The notes beneath the pieces were generated by a model that saw nothing but the letters and a program-made list of their open reading frames with translations, did no database searches and was not told where the DNA came from. Shown piece after piece: positions 47,020 through 54,623 of a stretch of 64,000 nucleotides of DNA (within the stretch, counting starts at the first letter, position 1; each line of letters begins with the position of its first letter). Position numbers and translations under genes: made by a program. The stretch is from Chitinophagaceae bacterium (lineage in GTDB: Bacteria; Bacteroidota; Bacteroidia; Chitinophagales; Chitinophagaceae). The stretch covers positions 1 through 64,000 of the forward strand of contig JAOAGO010000006.1 of NCBI GenBank assembly GCA_026415715.1, read 5' to 3'.

Positions 47020-47261
47020 ATCCTGAAATTTTTGAGGTTACGTTTAAAAAAAATGTCAGCCCCGGATTTCCTTTGTTGTTGTTTTGTTAATAAAATATCA
47101 AAATGCCGGATCTTCTGTTTTTCATTCATAAGATGCTATTATTTTTTACCTTGCCTTTTATACAGGCTGACAATACCATGATGCAGGTATTTTTGATTTT
47201 ACATACATCAAAATGATTTTTTAATAAAACATTTTATCTGGAATCCGGAAAATACATAGGA

Positions 47262-47837
47262 TTGCATACGTTTACAGATGATGAGTTAATCCGTCTTTTC
47301 AAAAAAGAAGGAAATACGGAAGCGGTCGGAATTTTATATGAACGCTATGTGGAACTGGTGTACGGTGTTTGTTTGAAATATTTAAATAATCCGGAAAGCG
47401 CAAAAGACGCTGTCATGCAGATTTTTGAAGAGCTCCTGACCAAACTCCGCAAACACGAGATAGAGTATTTCAGAGGATGGTTATATCGCCTTTCCAAAAA
47501 TTACTGCCTGATGCAGTTGCGCAAGCCGGCTTATAAGAAAAATACTGAATTTTTAACGCATCATGTGCAAAATGAAGAAATTTTGCATCTGAATACTGTA
47601 ATGGAGCAAGAAGAAAATCTGAAAATGATGGAATTTTGCCTGGAGCAGTTACCGCAAAAACAAAAAGAGGCCATTGTGCTGTTTTACCTGAAAGAAAAAT
47701 GTTATCATGAAATTGCCGATCTGATGAACGAACCCTGGAACTCCGTAAGAAGCCTGATACAGAATGGCAGACGAAATCTGAAAATCTGTATGGAAAAAAG
47801 AGGTGTTACATATCCTCAAAAACAATCAAACACCTGA
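47262..47837 (+). CDS. ECF-type sigma factor with TTG start
   Basis: The 191-residue protein has sigma region 2 (TEAVGILYERYVELVYGVCLKYLNNPESAKDAVMQIFEEL, then EIEYFRGWLYRLSKNYCLMQLRK) and region 4 (LPQKQKEAIVLFYLKEKCYHEIADLMNEPWNSVRSLIQNGRRNL). The start must be the TTG at 47262: a stop codon lies 48 bases upstream in frame, no ATG intervenes, and conserved sequence starts at DDELIRLF. It faces the toroid unit and is followed 9 bp later by a membrane protein that is probably its anti-sigma factor. Confidence 0.9.
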   Translation: MHTFTDDELIRLFKKEGNTEAVGILYERYVELVYGVCLKYLNNPESAKDAVMQIFEELLTKLRKHEIEYFRGWLYRLSKNYCLMQLRKPAYKKNTEFLTHHVQNEEILHLNTVMEQEENLKMMEFCLEQLPQKQKEAIVLFYLKEKCYHEIADLMNEPWNSVRSLIQNGRRNLKICMEKRGVTYPQKQSNT

Positions 47838-47846
47838 GCAGAAAAC

Positions 47847-48899
47847 ATGAATGATAAAAAAAACATAAAATCCTTTACCGTATCTGATATTGAAAAATAT
47901 CACAAAAACGAGTTGCCGCCTTCCCGCCGGCACGAGCTGGAAAAAGCCGCACTGGAAGATCCTTTTCTGGCCGATGCCCTTGAAGGATATGAGGCGCATG
48001 CGCAACGCATGGCAGATGACATTAACGAGTTAAAGAAAAATATTTTACAAAAAACGTTAAGCCCAACGGGGAAAAACAAAAAAAGCCTGATACGAAGAAT
48101 ACCTGTATGGGCAAAAGCAGCCGCAGCCCTGATATTATTAGGAGGAGCAGGTTTAATTACTTATAAAATATTTAAACCCGGAAAAGAACACACACTTACA
48201 AAAACAGAAACCGAAAAAAATGAACGATGGCAAATACAACATGACACCGTAATTTCTTCCGTACAAAACCCGCCTCATGAAACATTCCCTCCTACGGCCA
48301 CTTCAACAGAAAAAGAGTCAGCACAGAAAACTTTAGAAGTAAATAAAAACAAGGAATATGAATCGGTAACACTACCTCAAAAACAACAAGAAATAAAACC
48401 GTCCGTTACAACTTCACAACCGGCCCTTCAGAATTCCGATTCACTTCCGCCGCCAACCGTTCAGATTCATGAACCCGAAAAAATTCAGGAGGAAAGAATC
48501 CTGATATTAGACCGGCAAAAAAATCCTGAAGCCGTTAAAAAACAACCGGCCCCCGCAGGAAACTCTGCTAAAAGAGAAAACACGGAAGAAAATGCTGAAG
48601 GCCTGGTTGTGCATCTGAAAGAAAATAAACAAATACAAAGGCAGTCCGTAGAGCCAAAAATTCTTTATCCCATTAAAGGAGTTATAACAGATTACCGGGG
48701 AAATGCACTTGAGGGAGTTATTATCACAAATTTAGAAACCAAAAACAGGGTGAAAAGCGATGAATCAGGAAATTTTATGTTTCTTTCGGCAGATACTGTG
48801 ATAAAAGTAAAAATAGAATTGAGCGGATTCAGAACGGTTCGTACCACGCTGAAAAAAGATATTCAAAATATTATTTCTTTGAAAACAAAAGACAATTAA
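47847..48899 (+). CDS. Membrane anti-sigma-like protein with carboxypeptidase-regulatory-like domain
   Basis: The 350-residue protein begins with IEKYHKNELPPSRRHELEKAALEDPFLADALEGYE (residues 15-49), a cytoplasmic segment repeatedly found after ECF sigma genes in Bacteroidota. A membrane helix (89-107) leads to a Pro/Glu/Thr-rich periplasmic linker and a C-terminal domain (about 273-350) with GVITDYRGNALEGVIIT and SDESGNFMF, typical of CarboxypepD regulatory-like (transthyretin-fold) domains. It probably holds the adjacent sigma factor at the membrane and senses something outside. Gap to the sigma gene is 9 bp. Confidence 0.82.
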   Translation: MNDKKNIKSFTVSDIEKYHKNELPPSRRHELEKAALEDPFLADALEGYEAHAQRMADDINELKKNILQKTLSPTGKNKKSLIRRIPVWAKAAAALILLGGAGLITYKIFKPGKEHTLTKTETEKNERWQIQHDTVISSVQNPPHETFPPTATSTEKESAQKTLEVNKNKEYESVTLPQKQQEIKPSVTTSQPALQNSDSLPPPTVQIHEPEKIQEERILILDRQKNPEAVKKQPAPAGNSAKRENTEENAEGLVVHLKENKQIQRQSVEPKILYPIKGVITDYRGNALEGVIITNLETKNRVKSDESGNFMFLSADTVIKVKIELSGFRTVRTTLKKDIQNIISLKTKDN

Positions 48900-49036
48900 T
48901 TCCTGCAATACATTTCACTCGCCAAACGAATCAGCCCGGGCGTACAACTTTTCAAAAAAAGATAACTACAGCATTTCGCTCTTTCGAATGAAAGGGGCCG
49001 GTATTATTTTCTGCTTCTTTTAATTTTCAAACAAAA

Positions 49037-49066
49037 TTTGATAATCACTGTTTTATCTTAACTTTA
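49037..49066 (+). promoter_or_regulatory. Promoter of the DUF2911 gene
   Basis: TTTG (49037-49040), 18 nt and TAACTTTA (49059-49066; last base A for G) match the phylum promoter. The predicted leader is about 10 nt. Confidence 0.5.
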
Positions 49067-49082
49067 GCACAAAATTACTTTT

Positions 49083-49916
49083 ATGAAAAAGTATTTAGTG
49101 ATTGCTTTTGCTCTTTATTTACAACCTTCTTTTTCACAACAGCTGAATATCCCGCAACCCAGTCCGCTGCAAACGGTAAAGCAAAATTTCGGCCTTTCTT
49201 TTATTGAAATTTCCTACTCCAGGCCGGGGGTAAAAAACAGAAAAGTTTTCGGCGATCTGGTGCCATACAATCAGGTATGGAGAACCGGAGCCAATGCAGC
49301 TACCACTATTACCTTTGGTGATGAAGTAACTGTAAACGGAGTAAAAATTGCTCCGGGCAAATACGGGTTGCTGTCTATACCGGGCGAAAAAGAATGGACT
49401 ATCATTATCAGTAAACAAACCGATGTAACCGGTCCGGAGGCGTACAAACAGGATCAGGATGTTGTTCGGGTGAATGTGAAACCCCTTTCGTTAAGCATGC
49501 CGGTGGAGACGTTTACTATCAGTATTGACGATATAAAAAACAACAGTTGCAAAATTGCCCTTATATGGGATAAGGTGTATGTGCCATTTGAGGTAACAAC
49601 CGAAGTGGACAGTAAAGTAATGAAGCAGATTGAAAATGTAATGCTGAAAGACAATAAGCCTTATTATTCGGCAGCCAACTATTATTATGAAAACAATAAA
49701 GACCTGAATCAGGCTTTAGAGTGGGTTAATAAAGCGGTAGAGATGAATCCCAACTCGCAACCCTGGGTGCACACGTTAAAAACCAAAATTCTGGCCAAGC
49801 TGGGACGAAAAGAAGAAGCCCGCGCCGCCGCACAGAATGCAATCCGAATAGCTCAGTCAACCAAATTTCCTGAATTTGTGAAGCAAAACGAAGAAATCTT
49901 AAAGACCCTGAAATAA
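49083..49916 (+). CDS. DUF2911 domain exported protein
   Basis: The 277-residue protein has a signal peptide (YLVIAFALYLQPSFS-Q) and the DUF2911 domain at about 22-180. Recognisable motifs are SPLQTVKQNFGLSFIEISYSRPGVKNRKVFG, VWRTGANAATTITF, VNGVKIAPGKYGLLSIP and CKIALIWDKVYVPFEV. The C-terminal 90 residues look like one or two TPR helices (NKAVEMNPNSQPWVHTLKTKILAKLGRKEEA). The family is common in Bacteroidota; function is unknown. A strong terminator follows. Confidence 0.88.
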   Translation: MKKYLVIAFALYLQPSFSQQLNIPQPSPLQTVKQNFGLSFIEISYSRPGVKNRKVFGDLVPYNQVWRTGANAATTITFGDEVTVNGVKIAPGKYGLLSIPGEKEWTIIISKQTDVTGPEAYKQDQDVVRVNVKPLSLSMPVETFTISIDDIKNNSCKIALIWDKVYVPFEVTTEVDSKVMKQIENVMLKDNKPYYSAANYYYENNKDLNQALEWVNKAVEMNPNSQPWVHTLKTKILAKLGRKEEARAAAQNAIRIAQSTKFPEFVKQNEEILKTLK

Positions 49917-49951
49917 GGATATTTTTTCAAGAAAAAAATTTTCCGGAAAAC

Positions 49952-49983
49952 AGCGGCAATTCATAACGGTTGCCGCTTTTTTT
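49952..49983 (+). terminator. Rho-independent terminator after the DUF2911 gene
   Basis: AGCGGCAA (49952-49959), a 10-nt loop and TTGCCGCT (49970-49977) form a perfect 8-bp stem. T residues run from 49977 to 49983. It lies 35 bp after the stop. Confidence 0.85.
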
Positions 49984-50035
49984 ACCGTAAGATTTCATGA
50001 AAAATATTTTATAGTAAATTGTTTCCGGTTTCGCA

Positions 50036-51775
50036 TTATGCGACATATTGTCTGTTTGTTTTTTTAAAGGCCGCCTGAAACAATGAAGAAAACAATATTA
50101 CCCCGGCCACGCCAATCGGATTCAGCCATAAAAAGCCAAGCTGAATTTTTTCCTGTCGGGAAAGAAAAAAGATGACCAGTACCAGAAGTTCGGCAACAAG
50201 CGCCCCCCAGAAAACGGCATGTCCGTTTTGAATTCTTCTAAAAAAAAGAGCCACTACAAAAACGCCGAGAATGACGCCGTAAAAAAGCGAGCCCAATACA
50301 TTGACTGCTTCAATCAGGCTGTTGCCGGCATTGTAGGCAAACATGGCTACGATAATACAGAAAACACCCCACCCCAGTGTGTAAAGCCTGGATAACCTGA
50401 ATTCCTTTTCGTCTGATTTTTTTTGTGAGGCATATCTTTTGTGAAAATCCACAACGGAAGAAGAGGCCAGCGAATTAATGGCGGCAGCGATGCTTCCCCA
50501 GGAGGCCAGAAAGATAACGGCAATTAACAATCCGACAAGGCCCTCGGGTAGATGATCCAGCACAAAGCGAAGAAATATATAATTCGTATCGTTGTCGTCG
50601 CCGCGAATTTCGGAAGAACGAATCCAATCCTTTACTTTTTTTCTCAGGCTGTCTGATTGCAGTTGCAGATATTTCAACTTATCAATCGCTTCATTTTTTT
50701 TTGCATCTGCCTTCGTATGCAGCAAAGCAGAAATTCCGGCAGCTACTGCTTTTTTTTCATTTTGTATTGCCTGATAATGTTGCCGGGCTATTTGCAGCGA
50801 GTCGCGGTAAGAAGATTGTTGCAGTTTTTTCAGTTGTACCTGATTGAAAAAAATCGGAGCGTCGTAAAATATATAAAAGGTAAACAACAGGGCGCCGATC
50901 AGTAAAATACCAAACTGCATGGGTACTTTGACGAAACCGTTCATCAGCAAACCCATCCGGCTTTGGGTTAGGGAGCGGGCGGTGAGATAACGGCCTACCT
51001 GGCTTTGGTCGGTGCCAAAGTAAGAAAGCGCCAGAAAAAAACCGCCTATCAGCCCGCTGATGAGATTGTATTGATCTTTCCAGATGAATTTTCCGTTTTC
51101 AAATCCGGTCGTGATAACATTGAGTTTTCCCAACTTTCCGCTGATGTATAATGCATCGGTGAAGCTCACCCGTCCCGGAAGTTTTTGTACAACAATCACG
51201 GCCGCCACAAACATGGCCGAAAGAATAATGAACAACTGTAACTGCTGCGTATAGGCCACGGCTTTGGCGCCTCCGCTAAGTGTGTAAATGATCAAAAGGC
51301 CGCCCATGAAAAGGTTGGTGTAATAGATATTCCATCCGAGCAGAGAAGATAATATGATGGATGGCGCAAATATGCTGACCCCCGTAGATAACCCCCTTTG
51401 CAGAAGAAATAAAAAGGAAGTCAGCGCCCGGGTTTTGTTATCAAATCGCACTTCCAGAAATTCATAGGCAGTATAAACTTTCAGTTTTCTGAATACGGGA
51501 ACAAAAAAAATGCAGATGACAATCATGGCCAGGGGCAAGCCGAAATAATATTGCACAAACCGCATACCGTCGGTATAAGCCTGGCCGGGAGCCGATAAAA
51601 AGGTGATGGCGCTGGCTTGTGTGCCCATGATACTTAAAAGTACCAGGCCCCAGGGCATACTTCGGTTGCTGAGAAAAAATCCTTCCAGATTGTGAGTAAT
51701 CCGGCTTTTATATACGCCATACGCAATAACCAAAGTCAATATTACGGCCAGCACCAACCAGTCTAATATGCTCAT
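50036..51775 (-). CDS. Sodium:solute symporter family protein
   Basis: The 579-residue transporter has about 13 membrane helices and the SSF signature region (YSRN-type GTQASAITFLSAPGQAYTDG near 51-70, and FLALSYFGTDQSQVGRYL near 247-264). An unusual helical insertion of about 95 residues, highly charged, sits at about 305-400 between two membrane helices (KLQQSSYRDSLQIARQHYQ, KNEAIDKLKYLQLQSDSLRKK). Substrate may be a sugar or an amino sugar, given the upstream PIG-L deacetylase. Its ATG overlaps the TGA of a 41-residue membrane protein (ATGA). Confidence 0.9.
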   Translation of the reverse strand: MSILDWLVLAVILTLVIAYGVYKSRITHNLEGFFLSNRSMPWGLVLLSIMGTQASAITFLSAPGQAYTDGMRFVQYYFGLPLAMIVICIFFVPVFRKLKVYTAYEFLEVRFDNKTRALTSFLFLLQRGLSTGVSIFAPSIILSSLLGWNIYYTNLFMGGLLIIYTLSGGAKAVAYTQQLQLFIILSAMFVAAVIVVQKLPGRVSFTDALYISGKLGKLNVITTGFENGKFIWKDQYNLISGLIGGFFLALSYFGTDQSQVGRYLTARSLTQSRMGLLMNGFVKVPMQFGILLIGALLFTFYIFYDAPIFFNQVQLKKLQQSSYRDSLQIARQHYQAIQNEKKAVAAGISALLHTKADAKKNEAIDKLKYLQLQSDSLRKKVKDWIRSSEIRGDDNDTNYIFLRFVLDHLPEGLVGLLIAVIFLASWGSIAAAINSLASSSVVDFHKRYASQKKSDEKEFRLSRLYTLGWGVFCIIVAMFAYNAGNSLIEAVNVLGSLFYGVILGVFVVALFFRRIQNGHAVFWGALVAELLVLVIFFLSRQEKIQLGFLWLNPIGVAGVILFSSLFQAAFKKTNRQYVA

Positions 51776-51897
51776 GAAAATTTTTTAGTAAACAAATAAA
51801 ACAAAACCATCAGCAACATAAGAAAGATAACGAGCAGCACATACCAGGCAGTCCAGCTTTTGAAAAGTGGCGGTTTTTCATTTTCGTTTCTGAGCAT
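51772..51897 (-). CDS. 41-residue membrane protein coupled to the symporter
   Basis: ATG at 51897, TGA at 51772-51774, the latter sharing bases with the symporter's ATG (overlap ATGA). It has a charged start (MLRNENEKPPLFKSW) and one membrane helix (residues 16-36, AWYVLLVIFLMLLMVLFYLF), ending TKKFS. The overlap implies coupled translation. It is a good candidate for a transporter accessory peptide. Absence from usual gene lists is explained by size. Confidence 0.6.
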   Translation of the reverse strand: MLRNENEKPPLFKSWTAWYVLLVIFLMLLMVLFYLFTKKFS

Positions 51898-51900
51898 AGT

Positions 51901-52077
51901 TTATTTTCTGAAAAAACGAAAAAAAGAGGACAGTCCGATTAATGCACAAAAAATCAATGCCAGAAAAATTCCGATTTTTACCCGCCTTACGGCAATACCG
52001 ATTACAAGCCCCGTCAGAATAGCAAATAAATAAGCCCATTCATTTCGTGTAAGACCGGCAAACTGCTTCCTGTCCAT
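51901..52077 (-). CDS. 58-residue two-helix membrane protein
   Basis: ATG at 52077, TAA at 51901-51903. It lies 11 bp after the PIG-L stop and 3 bp before the 41-residue gene. Two membrane helices (about 14-30 and 35-52) are separated by RRVK, with a basic tail (RFFRK). The tight spacing in one row with the deacetylase and symporter supports a real gene. No family recognised. Confidence 0.58.
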   Translation of the reverse strand: MDRKQFAGLTRNEWAYLFAILTGLVIGIAVRRVKIGIFLALIFCALIGLSSFFRFFRK

Positions 52078-52088
52078 TTTTTTCGGAA

Positions 52089-54575
52089 TTATTGTTTTTT
52101 ATGTTGATTCAACGCAATCAGATTTGCCAGCAGACGATAAGCACCTGTTACTCCGGCAGGCAGTTGCCTGAAAAAAACCAATCCGGTATAAGTAAACCAT
52201 CCTTTTCCGTATCGGGTTATGAGCAGGCTTCCGTCATCGGAGGTTTCGCCCGCATCGGCCATGCGCAGTAATTTCTCATATTTTCCGGCGCTGTCAGATG
52301 CATGGTAAATGCTTCTTTCCTGCACCCAGCCCTTGAAATCTGCTGATGTGATTTTATTGGGAAAATGAAATACGGGATGTTCGGGTTTAAGTAAAGTGAC
52401 CCCGGCCTGTTCATCCGTAACCCTGTTTCTTGTGATGTTGAAAGGATATGGACCGATTTTAGCCCGAAGCGGGCCAATGGAAGTACTGGTGTTGTATTGT
52501 ACAATCAGATTTCCGCCCTGCTTTACATAATTCATCAATTTCTCATAATATTTATTCAGCCATTCATGGGTATTATATGCTCTTACGCCGGTAATGATGG
52601 CATCATAAGCGGAAAGATTAGCCCGCTCAAGTTCTTTTTCACCCAGCAGATCTACTTCAAATCCCATCTGTTCCAGGGCATCGGGCACTTTATCGCCGGC
52701 GCCCGTTATGTATCCGATTTTTTTTCCTGCCGTTTTCAGGTCGGCCATTCTATGGATTACCGTTGCCCGGGTGAAATAACTGATATAGGGAATATGATCA
52801 TATTTTATTTCACGAAGGCTCAGATTATATATTGTTTGAAAATTATTTTTTTCCTTCACAAAAAACATATATTCGTCATCGTCCGTACTTTCTATCATGA
52901 ACGGCACACGAATTCTGTTCGATGTTTTTTCTGTCGTCACTCTGTTCTGATGCAAACGAAATGAAAAGGGTTGGTTAAACCGGCTTTCAGCCATAACCGG
53001 CGAAACTTCCAAAGGATTTTTATAAAACTGAACCTCGACGCTCCCGGTAAATCTTTTTGTATTTCTCGAAACTTTAACCGGTTGAGGGGTATGCAGCATT
53101 ACCGGAGGAATCACAACCAGAGGCTGATACAATTCTCCTTTCACGGGATCGGTAAATTTATATTTCACGGGAACTGTAAATTCAAGCACCTGATCCAGAA
53201 TTTTCAATGTAAAAGTGGCCTCAAAAGCAGGAGGAGATTCCGGCGATCCGGCTAAGTCTAAGCGGCTTATTGTAAAATGACCTTCTTCCATTTTTTCTTC
53301 AAGCCAATACGGCTGCGAAACAGGTTTTTGCATTGATACATAGAAAGTTTTCGTGAAAGAAACATTTTTATTCGTTGGCAGGAGAGCGGACATCACACTG
53401 TCATAACTGTCCACAGAGAGTCGCAGCCACTGCGAAGGAATGCCGTTCCTGTTGTTTACGGTAAATTGGATTTTCACTGAGTCTTTTTGTACGGCATAGG
53501 GCGAAGCGGCAGATGCTTCCAGATATATTCCTCCGCAGTGGCGGATTAATGACTTTATTTCAGAGAGTTTTCGTGTTTTCCAGATCCCGTCAGGCAGTTT
53601 CAAAACCGACTCATAAAGTTTAATGAGGTGCACTACTGCTTTTTGCGGCCGTAAAAAATCGTAAGAGGCCAGCATCGTATCAATCATTTGTTCTATTCTT
53701 TCTCCGCCCGGAATTCTTCGCCAGGAAATATCTATATCATCCATCAGATCCTGAACCGGCGGTTTTCCTTTTGTACAAACAAAATATTCAAAAATTTCAC
53801 CTCTGGAAGAAGGCACTCCGAATCCCTGGCTTTTGTGCTGGCTTCGGCTTTCTGCGGCAATCTCTCCGTAGCTTTTCCCTAAAAGAGAATTAAATCCCCC
53901 CACATCTATCTTAAACTGATCGCTCCGGGTAGTGTTCGTGCCGCCAAAGTTAAATGTATTCCAAAGCACCCTGGTGGCTTTCCATGGATCTGCAAGTTTC
54001 AACTGTTCTGCGAATCTGGTAGCATCGCCGGAAATTTCATAGGCTTCATTGGCCAGGATAGCTGAAGCAGTATGATGACCGTGTCCTCCTTCACCGGTTA
54101 CCGGAAAACGGGTAATGATGATATCCGGCTGAAATTTGCGAATGATCCAAACCACATCGCCGAGAATTTTTTCTTTATTCCATATGCTGAAGGTTTCTTC
54201 CGGAGTTTTGGAATAGCCGAAATCGTATGCCGAAGTAAAATATTGTTCTCCGCCGTCAATTTTCCGGGCCGCCAGTAATTCCCGGGTGCGAATGAGACCC
54301 AGTTCTACTCCCTGCTCTTCGCCGATAAGGTTTTGGCCTCCTTCTCCGCGAGTTACAGATAGATAGCCGGTGGTAAGAAGTTTTTCATTGGATAGCCAGG
54401 CTATTAATCTTGTATTTTCATCATCGGGGTGCGCCGCCACATACAGCACCGAACCCAGCACTTTCAGCTTCCGCATGGCCAGATAAATTTCTGATGATGT
54501 TAAATTTCTTTCAGCCTGCGAAAAAACCTGCCCTGCCGTATGAAACAAAACAAATAATAAAACAATTTTTTTCAT
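52089..54575 (-). CDS. PIG-L family deacetylase with large C-terminal region
   Basis: The 828-residue exported protein has a signal peptide (LLFVLFHTAGQVFS-Q) and the PIG-L/LmbE zinc deacetylase domain at about 40-300, with AHPDDE (48-53) and the histidines of GGHGHHTAS (164-172). This family removes acetyl groups from N-acetylglucosamine units of small molecules. The remaining 500 residues have beta-sandwich-like sections and a glutamine-amidotransferase-like end (IGYITGAGDKVPDALEQMGFEVDLL, YDAIITGVRAYNTHEW, GNLIVQYNT). It precedes two tiny membrane protein genes and a symporter, which suggests uptake of its product. Confidence 0.88.
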   Translation of the reverse strand: MKKIVLLFVLFHTAGQVFSQAERNLTSSEIYLAMRKLKVLGSVLYVAAHPDDENTRLIAWLSNEKLLTTGYLSVTRGEGGQNLIGEEQGVELGLIRTRELLAARKIDGGEQYFTSAYDFGYSKTPEETFSIWNKEKILGDVVWIIRKFQPDIIITRFPVTGEGGHGHHTASAILANEAYEISGDATRFAEQLKLADPWKATRVLWNTFNFGGTNTTRSDQFKIDVGGFNSLLGKSYGEIAAESRSQHKSQGFGVPSSRGEIFEYFVCTKGKPPVQDLMDDIDISWRRIPGGERIEQMIDTMLASYDFLRPQKAVVHLIKLYESVLKLPDGIWKTRKLSEIKSLIRHCGGIYLEASAASPYAVQKDSVKIQFTVNNRNGIPSQWLRLSVDSYDSVMSALLPTNKNVSFTKTFYVSMQKPVSQPYWLEEKMEEGHFTISRLDLAGSPESPPAFEATFTLKILDQVLEFTVPVKYKFTDPVKGELYQPLVVIPPVMLHTPQPVKVSRNTKRFTGSVEVQFYKNPLEVSPVMAESRFNQPFSFRLHQNRVTTEKTSNRIRVPFMIESTDDDEYMFFVKEKNNFQTIYNLSLREIKYDHIPYISYFTRATVIHRMADLKTAGKKIGYITGAGDKVPDALEQMGFEVDLLGEKELERANLSAYDAIITGVRAYNTHEWLNKYYEKLMNYVKQGGNLIVQYNTSTSIGPLRAKIGPYPFNITRNRVTDEQAGVTLLKPEHPVFHFPNKITSADFKGWVQERSIYHASDSAGKYEKLLRMADAGETSDDGSLLITRYGKGWFTYTGLVFFRQLPAGVTGAYRLLANLIALNQHKKQ

Positions 54576-54623
54576 CTTCGGAAATGTTGCCTTTTTTATT
54601 CAATAAGGTATTCCATATTTTGC

